From contig CADBHI010000004.1 of the NCBI GenBank assembly GCA_902794405.1, positions 1 through 64,000 of the forward strand: 64,000 nt of DNA. The letters are read 5' to 3'. This document shows positions 39,270 to 47,644 of this stretch, piece after piece. The DNA is from an uncultured Prevotellaceae bacterium. GTDB lineage: Bacteria > Bacteroidota > Bacteroidia > Bacteroidales > Bacteroidaceae. The notes under the pieces are model-generated. The model was not told the origin of the DNA. It did not search any database and saw nothing but the letters and a program-made list of their open reading frames with translations. The position numbers and the translations under genes were made by a program. How positions within the stretch are numbered: the first letter of the stretch is position 1; each line of letters opens with the position of its first letter.

Positions 39270-39333
39270 AAGGTTATCGACCTTTTATTATCAAAGTGAG
39301 ACACAAAGATAATAAAAAAAAGTCGATAACCTT
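39270..39333. repeat. Nested palindrome enclosing the clpP -7 box
   Basis: A perfect 12-bp outer arm (AAGGTTATCGAC at 39270-39281, GTCGATAACCTT at 39322-39333) encloses an inner perfect arm (TTATTATC at 39285-39292, GATAATAA at 39308-39315). The clpP -7 box sits at the inner arm. As DNA it could be an operator or cruciform; as RNA read through from tig it could form a long hairpin that limits read-through. Confidence 0.8.
39304..39311 (-). promoter_or_regulatory. -7 box of the clpP-clpX promoter
   Basis: TATCTTTG on the minus strand, 53 bp before the clpP ATG, matches TAnnTTTG. No good TTTG lies 20 nt upstream, where the palindrome arm is instead, which may indicate activator-dependent or altered control. 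Confidence 0.55.
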
Positions 39334-39360
39334 ACTTAAAGGCAGTTATTTTTGCGGAAA

Positions 39361-40722
39361 TTAACTTTTTTCCTGCATCATTTTGTTGAATTCGTCCAAG
39401 GTAACCTTCTTTTCGTTCAGTTTTACCACCGTCTTCAACTTCTCCATCAGCTTCTGGTCAACGGCACGATCAACATAGTTGTCGAGGTTCTCACGCTTCT
39501 TCATCTGCTCATCGGCATACTGCTCCAGCACGTCCTCAGGAACATTGGCCATACCATACTGTGCAAACTGCTGACGAACAACTTCCTTGGCCACAGCCTT
39601 CAGATCGGCTTCTTCAACCTTGATCTCCTGTGCAGCGACAAGCTGCTCCTTGATCAGGTGCCACTTCAGCTCATTGATGCTGCCCTCGAAATTCTTCTCA
39701 ACGAAGTCGGCACCCTTGTCCTTGTTGTTCTGCAGCATAACGCGCTTCAGCAGAGCCTCGGGGAACTCCAGCTTACCAACCTTCTTTTCCATGTGGGCAC
39801 GAATATCGAGCAGGAACTTATAGTCGCTGTTCTGAACGAGCTGAGCCTGGAGCGAGTCGGCAATCTTCTGACGGAAGCTCTTCTCGTCGGTGACTGTACC
39901 CTCACCAAACACGCGGTCGAAGAGCTGCTGATTGACCTCAGCGGGCTGGAAGTGACGAATCTCTGTTACCTGATAACTGAAATCGCTGTCCAAATCTTTC
40001 ACCTGCTCCTTGTCAACCTTCAGCAAGGCAGCTACCTCAGCATCGTTGTCGGGATAGGCCTTCTTGGGGTTGAAGGTAATGATATCGCCAGGCTTGCAGC
40101 CGTCGAAAAGCTTCTTCTGTGCCTCGTCCTTGATGTAGGCAGGCATAATCATGCCACTCTCGGTGGTGATGCCACCCTCCAGGGTATTACCCTTCTTATC
40201 AAGCTGGCGCAGGTCACCTGTCAGCGTATCATTGCCGCTGAAAACGTCGGCCTTGACGAACTCACCACCCTGAGAGGCATACATCTGCACCTGCTGGTCA
40301 ATGAGTTTGTCGTCAACGGTAATGGTATAGTAGTCCACCTTGTCGCGTCCTGTAAGCTCTGCCTTGAATTCGGGAGCAACAGCAATGTCGAACATGAAGG
40401 TGAAAGGGCCATCCTGTTCCAAATCCTGGGGTTCCTGTTTCTCACTGGGCAGAGGCTCGCCGAGCATCTGAATCTTATTCTCGCGGATATACTCCATCAG
40501 CTTGTCGCCTAACAGACGGTTAATTTCCTCAACCTTCACAGCAGTACCATACTGCTTCTTAATCATACCCATAGGCACCATACCAGGACGGAAACCGGGC
40601 ACCTGGGCACGCTTACGATAATTCTTCAGGGTCTTCTCGACCTGTTCCTGATAGTCTTCCTTCTCAACAGTAATGGTCAGCTGGCCATTGATTTTGTCGG
40701 GGTTCTCAAACGTAATGTTCAT
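39361..40722 (-). CDS. tig: Trigger factor
   Basis: This 453-aa ribosome-bound chaperone helps nascent chains fold. The N-terminal ribosome-binding domain begins MNITFENPDKINGQLTI and contains 'FRPGMVPMGMIKKQYG', the Bacteroidota form of the GFRxGxxP signature loop. A central FKBP-like region follows, degenerate as usual in this phylum, then the C-terminal helical arms (LPTFF-strand opposite; 'EFPEALLKRVMLQNN'). The length is usual. It precedes clpP on the same strand, a common linkage. A clear promoter lies at 40765-40796. Confidence 0.94.
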   Translation of the reverse strand: MNITFENPDKINGQLTITVEKEDYQEQVEKTLKNYRKRAQVPGFRPGMVPMGMIKKQYGTAVKVEEINRLLGDKLMEYIRENKIQMLGEPLPSEKQEPQDLEQDGPFTFMFDIAVAPEFKAELTGRDKVDYYTITVDDKLIDQQVQMYASQGGEFVKADVFSGNDTLTGDLRQLDKKGNTLEGGITTESGMIMPAYIKDEAQKKLFDGCKPGDIITFNPKKAYPDNDAEVAALLKVDKEQVKDLDSDFSYQVTEIRHFQPAEVNQQLFDRVFGEGTVTDEKSFRQKIADSLQAQLVQNSDYKFLLDIRAHMEKKVGKLEFPEALLKRVMLQNNKDKGADFVEKNFEGSINELKWHLIKEQLVAAQEIKVEEADLKAVAKEVVRQQFAQYGMANVPEDVLEQYADEQMKKRENLDNYVDRAVDQKLMEKLKTVVKLNEKKVTLDEFNKMMQEKS

Positions 40723-40764
40723 TGTCTTCTTATACCTTATTTATATTAAGCAAATTTTGGGCTG

Positions 40765-40796
40765 CAAAGGTACACAAAAATGGGCGAATCGCCAAA
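40765..40796 (-). promoter_or_regulatory. Promoter of tig
   Basis: The minus strand has TTTG (40793-40796), 20 nt and TACCTTTG (40765-40772), ~43 bp before the tig ATG. The outer sequence (TTTGGC) is the same as at the tRNA-Val and DUF177 promoters. Confidence 0.8.
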
Positions 40797-40940
40797 TAAA
40801 TTATTATTTATTATCATTTTGAGGCGACATGGCCTCATCCTCAGGACAGCCACGTCAGCCTGTTGCGCATTCGGAATTTTCATGACATTTTCGGGCAAGG
40901 AAAAGGATAGCCGGGAGCAAATTAGTATTTTAGTCGGAGC

Positions 40941-41009
40941 AAACTCGGAGTTTGCCCGGACTAAACTCGGAGTTTGCCCGGAGTAAAGTCCAAGTTTGCT
41001 CCGGGCAAA
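40941..41009. repeat. REP-like cluster of direct and inverted repeats
   Basis: Two identical 20-mers (AAACTCGGAGTTTGCCCGGA at 40941-40960 and 40963-40982), each carrying an AAACTC/GAGTTT palindrome, are followed by an 11-bp inverted repeat (TTTGCCCGGAG 40973-40983 with CTCCGGGCAAA 40999-41009). It lies between tig's promoter and the end of lptB, in the only content of the 40797-41029 gap. It resembles a bacterial REP/BIME element and may stabilise the lptB message end. Confidence 0.7.
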
Positions 41010-41029
41010 ATTTCAAGAAATTCTGTTCT

Positions 41030-41833
41030 TTACGTAAGTGCCTCTTCCTCAGCCTCTCTACGACGTTTCTCCTCGTCGAGCAATTGAAAGTCCTTCTTTT
41101 GTAGAACGAAGTTAGATCCGAGGTATTTTTCTTTTACAATCGGGTTCTGTGCAAGCTCCTCTGGCTTGCCTTTGAAAAGAATGCGTCCCTCGAACAACAG
41201 GTAGGCGCGGTCGGTAATGTTCAGCGTCTCGTGAACATTATGGTCGGTAATGAGGATGCCGATGTTGCGGTATTTCAGTCGCCAAACTATGTGCTGGATG
41301 TCTTCAACGGCAATGGGGTCCACACCAGCGAAGGGTTCGTCGAGCATGATGAACTTTGGCTCAATGGCCAGGCAACGGGCAATTTCCGTACGACGGCGCT
41401 CACCACCAGAGAGCTGGTCGCCCAAGTTCTTGCGCACCTTAGTGAGTCGGAACTCCTTAATCAGCTCCTCCAGCTTGTTTAGCTGGTAGTCACGGGGCTT
41501 GCCAGTCATTTCAAGCACAGAGAGGATATTGTCCTCTACCGACATTTTACGGAACACAGAAGCCTCCTGCGCCAAATAGCCGATGCCGGCACGGGCACGC
41601 TTGTAGACGGGGAAGTCGGTCACTTCCTGGTCGCCTAAGTAAATATGACCGCCATTAGGCACAATCAAACCCGTCGTCATATAGAAAGAGGTGGTTTTTC
41701 CGGCACCGTTAGGCCCTAACAGACCCACGATCTCACCCTGACGCACGTCGAAGTTGACGTCGTTCACCACCGTACGCTTTCCGTAACGTTTGACAAGTCC
41801 TTCAGCACGAAGAACGATGCTTTCTTCTTCCAT
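41030..41833 (-). CDS. lptB: LptB, ATP-binding subunit of the LPS export transporter
   Basis: This is a ~267-aa ABC ATPase that powers movement of lipopolysaccharide from the inner membrane to the LptA bridge. Walker A is '[13 protein letters not shown]', the signature is '[16 protein letters not shown]', Walker B is '[13 protein letters not shown]' and the switch His is in '[12 protein letters not shown]'. A short charged extension (RRREAEEE) ends it. I use the ATG at 41833 (MEEESIVL), because a -7 box at 41852-41859 would place the start of the longer frame upstream of the transcript. It is divergent from mlaE. Confidence 0.94.
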   Translation of the reverse strand: MEEESIVLRAEGLVKRYGKRTVVNDVNFDVRQGEIVGLLGPNGAGKTTSFYMTTGLIVPNGGHIYLGDQEVTDFPVYKRARAGIGYLAQEASVFRKMSVEDNILSVLEMTGKPRDYQLNKLEELIKEFRLTKVRKNLGDQLSGGERRRTEIARCLAIEPKFIMLDEPFAGVDPIAVEDIQHIVWRLKYRNIGILITDHNVHETLNITDRAYLLFEGRILFKGKPEELAQNPIVKEKYLGSNFVLQKKDFQLLDEEKRRREAEEEALT

Positions 41834-41851
41834 AATTCCGCAATTTGGGTG

Positions 41852-41859
41852 CAAAGATA
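41852..41859 (-). promoter_or_regulatory. -7 box of lptB
   Basis: TATCTTTG on the minus strand is followed by a very short leader to the ATG at 41833. A partial -33 box (AATTGATAATTGAG-like) lies in the shared divergent region with mlaE. Confidence 0.5.
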
Positions 41860-41908
41860 CGAAAAAAACTCAATTATCAATTGTCCAGTCGAATAAAATT
41901 CGCTTTGC

Positions 41909-41941
41909 TTGCGAAGAATTATCAATAATTTTGTACCTTTG
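41909..41941 (+). promoter_or_regulatory. Promoter of mlaE-mlaF
   Basis: TTGC (41909-41912), 21 nt and TACCTTTG (41934-41941) lie 24 bp before the mlaE ATG. Confidence 0.7.
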
Positions 41942-41964
41942 CACCCGAAACAGAAGAATTAGCA

Positions 41965-42711
41965 ATGCTGCTGCATAAATGGCTGACCACCTTTGGTCGT
42001 TACGTCATGCTCATGGGACGCACCTTTTCTGTCCCTGAGCGCATGAGAATGTTCTGGAAACAGTATGTCAAGGAGATGTCGCAACTGGGCGTCAACTCCA
42101 TCGGCATCGTGCTGCTTATCTCGTTTTTCATCGGAGCAGTCATCTGCATTCAGATGAAGGTGAATATCGAGTCGCCGTGGATGCCACGCTGGGTAGCTGG
42201 CTACACTACTCGCGAGATCATGCTGCTGGAGTTCTCAAGCAGCATCATGTGTCTGATACTGGCAGGTAAGGTTGGCAGTAACATTGCCTCAGAGTTAGGC
42301 ACCATGCGGGTGACACAGCAGATAGACGCACTTGACATCATGGGTGTGAACTCCGCCTGTTACCTGATTCTTCCTAAGATTCTGGGGTTGCTCACCATCA
42401 TGCCCTTCCTGGTTATATTCTCCAGCGGAATGGGCATCGTTGGCGCCTACGCCACAGCCTATATCGGGCACATCATGCCCCCCGACGACCTGACGTTAGG
42501 CCTGCAGCACAATTTCATTCCCTGGTTCATGTGGATGTCTATCATCAAGAGCCAATTCTTTGCCTTCATCATTTCGAGCGTTCCTGCCTACTGCGGCTAT
42601 ACGGTCGAAGGTGGTTCCGTCGAAGTGGGCAAGGCCTCTACCGATGCCGTCGTCACCTCAAGTGTGCTGATTCTGTTCAGCGATGTATTCCTAACGCAAT
42701 TGTTGTCATGA
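41965..42711 (+). CDS. mlaE: MlaE-family ABC transporter permease
   Basis: This 248-aa integral membrane protein is part of the complex that moves phospholipids between inner and outer membrane to keep the outer leaflet lipid-asymmetric. It has about five membrane helices (for example 'IGIVLLISFFIGAVICIQM' and 'LGLLTIMPFLVIFSSGMGIVG') and the MlaE-typical loop 'GKVGSNIASELGTMRVTQQIDALDIMGV'. Its stop overlaps the mlaF start (ATGA). The substrate-binding MlaD-type gene that often follows is absent here; the strand changes after mlaF. Confidence 0.92.
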   Translation: MLLHKWLTTFGRYVMLMGRTFSVPERMRMFWKQYVKEMSQLGVNSIGIVLLISFFIGAVICIQMKVNIESPWMPRWVAGYTTREIMLLEFSSSIMCLILAGKVGSNIASELGTMRVTQQIDALDIMGVNSACYLILPKILGLLTIMPFLVIFSSGMGIVGAYATAYIGHIMPPDDLTLGLQHNFIPWFMWMSIIKSQFFAFIISSVPAYCGYTVEGGSVEVGKASTDAVVTSSVLILFSDVFLTQLLS

Positions 42712-43481
42712 TTGAAGTAAAACATCTGAACAAGTCATTTGATGACAAAGCCGTACTGAAAGACATCTGCACCATGTTTGAGGACGGGAAGACCAACCTC
42801 ATCATTGGCCAGAGCGGCAGCGGAAAGACGGTACTGATGAAAAACCTCGTTGGCCTGCTCAATCCCACCAGCGGACAAATACTCTACGACGGGCGCGACT
42901 TCGTGGCCATGTCAAAGAAAGAAAAGGTGGACATGCGCCGCGAGATGGGCATGATATTCCAGTCGGCAGCCCTGTTCGACTCGCTCACCGTCCTTGAGAA
43001 CGTCATGTTCCCGCTCGACATGTTCTCGACAATGACGCTCCGCGAACGTGAGAAACGAGCCTTGGAGTGCCTTGAACGCGTCAATCTGATTGGAGCAGAG
43101 AAGAAGTTTCCTGGCGAAATAAGCGGTGGTATGCAGAAGCGTGTGGCCATTGCCCGAGCTATTGTCATGAACCCCAAGTACTTGTTCTGCGACGAGCCCA
43201 ACTCAGGACTTGACCCCAAAACCAGCCTCGTCATCGACGAACTGCTGCACGGCATTACGCGAGAGTTCGGCATGACTACCATCATCAACACTCATGACAT
43301 GAACTCCGTTATGGGCATTGGCGAGAACATTATCTTCATTTATGAAGGACACAAGGAGTGGCAGGGGGTGAGTAGCGAGATTATGGAGTCGAAAAACACA
43401 CGGCTCACAGACTTTATCTTCGCCAGCAACCTGCAGAAGAAGATGCGCGAAGCCGTGCTGGCCAACGGCATCAAGATTTAG
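42708..43481 (+). CDS. mlaF: MlaF-family ABC transporter ATP-binding protein
   Basis: This 257-aa ATPase is the partner of MlaE. Walker A is 'GQSGSGKTVLMKNL', the signature is 'ISGGMQKRVAIARAI', Walker B is 'YLFCDEPNSGLDP' and the switch His is in 'TIINTHDMNS'. Its ATG at 42708 overlaps the mlaE stop, so translation is coupled; longer frames starting inside mlaE are not needed. It ends 8 bp before the convergent AsmA-like gene. Length and motifs are normal for the lipid-asymmetry (Mla) branch of ABC ATPases. Confidence 0.93.
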   Translation: MIEVKHLNKSFDDKAVLKDICTMFEDGKTNLIIGQSGSGKTVLMKNLVGLLNPTSGQILYDGRDFVAMSKKEKVDMRREMGMIFQSAALFDSLTVLENVMFPLDMFSTMTLREREKRALECLERVNLIGAEKKFPGEISGGMQKRVAIARAIVMNPKYLFCDEPNSGLDPKTSLVIDELLHGITREFGMTTIINTHDMNSVMGIGENIIFIYEGHKEWQGVSSEIMESKNTRLTDFIFASNLQKKMREAVLANGIKI

Positions 43482-43489
43482 CAGTCAGC

Positions 43490-45262
43490 TTATTTGTTCT
43501 TGGACTTCTTGGGCAATTTCACCTTCTTGTGGAATTTGATGCCAGGCTTCATGATTTTGAGCTTTTGCATCTGATCGGTATTGGTGAAAGAGAACGAGCA
43601 ATACAGGTCGCGCCACTTGCCAAGCTTCGTCAGGTCACCCATAGCAATGGCGCCATTGCTGTTGATGTTCATCAGCAGGTTCCTGAAGTGGATTTTCTTA
43701 AAGCTACAGTCTTCAATCTGTGCGTTGACGGAGCCAATGGGCAGTTTGCCGCCATATTGGCGACGCATGGCTGCCGTACGCTGTTTGGAAATGTCTATCG
43801 AAAAGTCTGCCGTACAGACTACCGGCCCTAAGTTCTTCATATCCATAGCTTTGGCTATATCAAAAGAGGGCGTATTGACGCGACCGCTCACGTAGTTACG
43901 AACACCGTCGACGGCAAAACGGAAGTTCAGGTTTCCTGGTGCTGTCCGCAGCACTCCAAAAAACTCCTCACGCTTACGAAACACGGTAAAATCGCCTTTG
44001 TAGCGGATGGTTCCCAATGCATTCAGCTGCTTCATCATCAGGCGCTTCACAGGAAACTGCCTGATAATCTTCTCTGCCATTCCACGCTTGGCGTTCATCT
44101 CCTTCACATGGAAACTCACTTTCAGCTTCTCCTTATCGTTCAGATCGGTAATGAGGCCATGAGCACCAACCATCAGAAGGTTATCGTCGGTAGCTACAAC
44201 CACATCATTGAAAGCTATGCGCTGGGCTGAACCTGCCATTGTGAGACTCAGGTTGAGCGGCACCTTGAACTTGTCAAGCACAGGCGCAAACGGTCTGGCA
44301 ATGTCGTGAAGAACAGCATGCCCCTTAATCTGGCCTGTGGTATACGATAGAGTCGCGTCCTTACCTGGCAGCACAATATGGGCGTCGGCAACGTGAAGCG
44401 TCGTATTTCCCTGTTGTATTGACAAGTCGCTGAGATTTATTTCCCGACGATTAGCCGATATCCGGGTGCTCAGATTGCGGATGTCGATACCCGTTACGGA
44501 GTCGGTAGCGTGGCAATCAGACAGGTCTGCCACCAGCGTGTCGTTCGACATCTCGTGGATGTAAAGGCGCAAGCTGGCCGTAACATCCAGATGACCAGGG
44601 TCGAAGAACCCGCGATGTGGTTTGCCGCTGTTCTTTCGAGGCTTGTGGTTGTCTGTCACAAAGTGAAGGCCCTCCGTACTGACAACAGCCACATAGTCAT
44701 CGTCATCAGCATCCCACTCGGCATGCTCCACACTCATATCCGTATCGTTATACTTCACATGAACGTCGTCTAACAGCAGCCGACGCACATCGAGCGACAG
44801 CTGACGACCTTTTGTCGCTGTAGTATCAGCGGCCGACGCAGGCTTTTCCTTTTTGAACGCATCAATCAGGAACTGGAAGTTGGCAACAGAATCTTTCGAT
44901 GGTTTCACAATCCATGCGTCAACGCCTGAAATTCCAGCCTCAGTAACCTTCAGCTTTCGATGAAGCAAAGGTCGCAACTGCAGCTTTACCTCCAGACGTT
45001 CCATCTGAAGCATTTGGCGCTGCTGCTGGTCTTCGATGGTCAATCCGCACAACGCCACGTGGCGTCTCATGACACTTATGTCGACACTATCAACGACAAC
45101 TTTCGTTCCTAATTTTCCCGCCAGCAGCTCGGTGGCATACTTCATCACTCGATTCTGCACGTAAGACGTATTGAGCAGAACCGCCAGAACAGCCAGCAGT
45201 ACCACCGTTAAAACAGCTACAGTAGCTGTCACTTTCAAAAACAACGACCTTATGCGCTTCAT
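43490..45262 (-). CDS. AsmA-like / TamB-related membrane-anchored protein
   Basis: This is a ~590-aa protein with one N-terminal membrane helix (VTATVAVLTVVLLAVLAVLL), then a long periplasmic region starting 'YVQNRVMKYATELLAGKLGTKVVVDSVDI', a typical AsmA/DUF748-type start. Repeated beta strands (VDAWIVKPSKDSVANFQFLID, 'LSYTTGQIKGHAVLH') suggest the hydrophobic-groove fold used for lipid transfer between membranes. The start is set at the ATG 45262 because the longer frame covers the upstream lipoprotein. It is the last gene of the operon begun at 50386 and converges with mlaF. Confidence 0.8.
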   Translation of the reverse strand: MKRIRSLFLKVTATVAVLTVVLLAVLAVLLNTSYVQNRVMKYATELLAGKLGTKVVVDSVDISVMRRHVALCGLTIEDQQQRQMLQMERLEVKLQLRPLLHRKLKVTEAGISGVDAWIVKPSKDSVANFQFLIDAFKKEKPASAADTTATKGRQLSLDVRRLLLDDVHVKYNDTDMSVEHAEWDADDDDYVAVVSTEGLHFVTDNHKPRKNSGKPHRGFFDPGHLDVTASLRLYIHEMSNDTLVADLSDCHATDSVTGIDIRNLSTRISANRREINLSDLSIQQGNTTLHVADAHIVLPGKDATLSYTTGQIKGHAVLHDIARPFAPVLDKFKVPLNLSLTMAGSAQRIAFNDVVVATDDNLLMVGAHGLITDLNDKEKLKVSFHVKEMNAKRGMAEKIIRQFPVKRLMMKQLNALGTIRYKGDFTVFRKREEFFGVLRTAPGNLNFRFAVDGVRNYVSGRVNTPSFDIAKAMDMKNLGPVVCTADFSIDISKQRTAAMRRQYGGKLPIGSVNAQIEDCSFKKIHFRNLLMNINSNGAIAMGDLTKLGKWRDLYCSFSFTNTDQMQKLKIMKPGIKFHKKVKLPKKSKNK

Positions 45263-45282
45263 GTCATGCGATGATACAAGTG

Positions 45283-45669
45283 CTACTTCATTCGCCAACG
45301 GCCTTGGTGATTCACCATCGGGACAACAATTTCCTCGTCTATGGAATCGCCGTAGCACAAAATCAGAAAAACACTCGTATAACCCGCCAGCGAATCTGTC
45401 TTGGCGTTAGAGACACGAACCTCACGGATGCCCTTGTGGGCACGCTCCTGCTGAGCCATGAATTGCCTGTAACCCGTCAGCAATTGCTCACGATAGTCAT
45501 CAGGCAGACTATCTCCTCCTAACTTCCCCTCTAAGAACTTTTCATACTCTCCTGCAACGAGATGGGCGTAATAGCCCTTAGCAGCCAAAGAAGCCTGTTC
45601 CTCTGGAGTTATTTCCGAAGAACAGGCCATTAAGCCAATTATAAGTGCTATCACCCAAATGTGTTTCAT
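45283..45669 (-). CDS. Small hypothetical lipoprotein
   Basis: This 128-aa protein has a lipobox (IALIIGLMACSS). A helical segment follows (ITPEEQASLAAKGYYAHLVAGEYEKFLEGKL), then a beta C-terminal half (VSVFLILCYGDSIDEEIVVPMV-type strands) resembling an NTF2-like fold. The ATG at 45669 overlaps the der stop (ATGA), and the AsmA-like gene follows after 20 bp. I do not recognise a specific family. Its place in an envelope-biogenesis operon suggests an outer-membrane lipoprotein, by inference only. Confidence 0.75.
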   Translation of the reverse strand: MKHIWVIALIIGLMACSSEITPEEQASLAAKGYYAHLVAGEYEKFLEGKLGGDSLPDDYREQLLTGYRQFMAQQERAHKGIREVRVSNAKTDSLAGYTSVFLILCYGDSIDEEIVVPMVNHQGRWRMK

Positions 45670-46982
45670 CACTTCTGACGGATAAACACGTTGATGGGGG
45701 AGCCGGTAAGTGTCCAATTCTCGCGAATCTTGTTCTCAAGGAAACGCTTGTAAGGCTCCTTGACATACTGCGGCAGGTTTGCATAGAACACAAAGGTAGG
45801 GATCTGCGTGTCGGGAACCTGGGAGACGTACTTGATCTTGATGTACTTACCCTTGACTGAGGGCGGCGGCGTGGCCTCGATGAGCGGCAGCATCACCTCG
45901 TTCAGCTTGGTTGTTCCTATGCGGACTTTTCGGTTCAGATAAACTTCCTTAGCCGTTTCAAGCACCTTGAAAATACGCTGTTTGGTAAGCGCCGAGGCAA
46001 AGATGATCGGGAAGTCCACGAATGGAGCCATCCTTTCACGGATAGCCGTCTCAAAGGTCTTGATGACAACCTGAGACTTATCCTCGACAAGGTCCCACTT
46101 GTTCACGACCACCACAAGGGATTTATTGTTCTTCTGTATCAGCTGGAAGATATTCATATCCTGCGCCTCAATGCCTCGCGTAGCATCAAGCATCAGGATG
46201 CAGACATCCGAATTCTCGATGGCACGAATGGAACGCATGACGGAATAGAACTCCAAATCCTCCGACACCTTATTCTTACGACGGATTCCGGCTGTGTCAA
46301 CTAAGTAGAAATCGAAGCCGAACTTATCGTAACGGGTGTAGATGGAGTCACGGGTAGTGCCGGCTATCTCCGTCACAATGTGGCGATCCTCGCCGATAAA
46401 GGCATTAATGATGCTCGACTTGCCGGCATTAGGACGGCCGACAACGGCAAAACGGGGAATACCATCCTCCGCGTCGTCCTTCGATTTCTCAGGAAGGGTC
46501 GCCAGTACCTTATCGAGCAAGTCGCCAGTACCGCTGCCTGTAGCGGCGCTGATGCAGTAAGGCTCACCCAGTCCAAGCTTAAAGAAATCGTACTGATAAT
46601 ACAGGTCCTTACCGTCGTCTGCCTTGTTAGCCACAAGGATAACAGGCAGTTTAGCACGACGCAGAATCTGCGCTACGTCCATATCCCAGTCGGTGACACC
46701 GTTCTTGATGTCGCAGAGAAAGAGAACGAGGTCGGCTTCCTCTGTAGCAACAAGCACTTGCTTACGGATTTCTTCTTCAAAAATATCGTCTGAGTTGACC
46801 ACCCAGCCACCCGTATCGACGACAGAGAACTCGCGTCCGCACCATTCGCATTTGCCGTACTGACGGTCACGAGTGGTACCGGCCTCGTCGCTGACGATGG
46901 CCTGACGAGAGTTGGTGAGGCGGTTAAACAATGTTGACTTACCGACATTCGGACGGCCAACGATGGCTACTAAATTACCCAT
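45669..46982 (-). CDS. der: Der (EngA), double-domain ribosome-assembly GTPase
   Basis: This 437-aa GTPase is essential for 50S subunit maturation. The first G domain has G1 '[14 protein letters not shown]', G3 'DTGGW' and G4 'NKAD'. The second has G1 '[14 protein letters not shown]', G3 'DTAGI' and G4 'NKWD'. The C-terminal KH-like domain ends '[22 protein letters not shown]'. The length is normal. It lies 15 bp after the outer-membrane protein gene and overlaps the small lipoprotein gene, in the same minus-strand operon as era. Confidence 0.97.
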   Translation of the reverse strand: MGNLVAIVGRPNVGKSTLFNRLTNSRQAIVSDEAGTTRDRQYGKCEWCGREFSVVDTGGWVVNSDDIFEEEIRKQVLVATEEADLVLFLCDIKNGVTDWDMDVAQILRRAKLPVILVANKADDGKDLYYQYDFFKLGLGEPYCISAATGSGTGDLLDKVLATLPEKSKDDAEDGIPRFAVVGRPNAGKSSIINAFIGEDRHIVTEIAGTTRDSIYTRYDKFGFDFYLVDTAGIRRKNKVSEDLEFYSVMRSIRAIENSDVCILMLDATRGIEAQDMNIFQLIQKNNKSLVVVVNKWDLVEDKSQVVIKTFETAIRERMAPFVDFPIIFASALTKQRIFKVLETAKEVYLNRKVRIGTTKLNEVMLPLIEATPPPSVKGKYIKIKYVSQVPDTQIPTFVFYANLPQYVKEPYKRFLENKIRENWTLTGSPINVFIRQK

Positions 46983-46997
46983 ATATCTGTTCCTCCT

Positions 46998-47627
46998 TTA
47001 ATCTCCTAACTCTAATTTGTAGCCCAACGACAGCATGAAACACCGGTTATAGAAGGCATCGCCCACATTCATAACTTTGAGAAGTCCCCAGTTATAGCGT
47101 GCGTCAAGGACTATGTTCTTGTATTCGTAGGAAATGCCTACGGGAATGGAAAGGTCAAACTTGCTGACCTTGATGTCTTCACCTGCCAACTCGCTTCCCA
47201 GCTTGTACAGTTCATCCAGATCAATGGTTCTATCGTCGAACTTTGCCTTGGCCCGCATCTTGAAGCCTGGCTGCACACCGGCTTTCACGGCCAGTCCTGG
47301 CAGCACATAAAAGCTGGCAAGAACGGGCACATGCACATAGTCCAAGTCGACCGTGTACTTGTATCTCTCGTTATCCAAGTCATAGTAGTCATACTTGGCA
47401 CCCTGATTCGACAGAATGGCACCAAGGCCCAGACTAAAGTTGTCAGTAACCATATACTCAGCCTCAATGCCGAAATGCAGGTCAGTAATGGCCTTGTCGG
47501 CATCAGAGAGCGTAGCAATGTTCAAGCCTACCTTGGGCTGAACTGTAAAGTCGCCCTCTTCATGTTGTGCCATAGCTGCGACAGTCGTCAACAGGATGGC
47601 TGCAATAAAAGTCATTAGTCTTTTCAT
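46998..47627 (-). CDS. Outer membrane beta-barrel protein (PorT-like fold)
   Basis: This is a ~209-aa exported protein with a signal peptide (MKRLMTFIAAILLTTVAAMAQ) and alternating strands typical of an eight-strand barrel: 'VQPKVGLNIATLSD', 'FGIEAEYMVTDNFSLGLGAILSNQG', 'VPVLASFYVLPGLAVKAGVQPGFKM', and the last strand 'FMLSLGYKLELGD' with a C-terminal pattern typical of OMP sorting. By layout it fits the 'porin family / outer membrane beta-barrel' class. The ligand is unknown. It sits between two essential GTPase genes (era, der), sharing their transcript. The longer frame from 47648 overlaps era. Confidence 0.85.
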   Translation of the reverse strand: MKRLMTFIAAILLTTVAAMAQHEEGDFTVQPKVGLNIATLSDADKAITDLHFGIEAEYMVTDNFSLGLGAILSNQGAKYDYYDLDNERYKYTVDLDYVHVPVLASFYVLPGLAVKAGVQPGFKMRAKAKFDDRTIDLDELYKLGSELAGEDIKVSKFDLSIPVGISYEYKNIVLDARYNWGLLKVMNVGDAFYNRCFMLSLGYKLELGD

Positions 47628-47644
47628 AAGCTTTTTTATGTTGT

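Noticed and set aside
39352..40512. Open frame of 386 codons on the + strand opposite tig
   Set aside because: Leu-rich antisense reading of the trigger factor; no promoter or ribosome site.
40941..41009. Possible CRISPR array
   Set aside because: Only two repeats with a 2-nt spacer and no cas genes; better described as a REP-like element.
42531..42707. Longer start of the mlaF-like ATPase inside mlaE
   Set aside because: The upstream residues are an out-of-frame reading of mlaE; the ATG at 42708 with ATGA overlap is the natural start.
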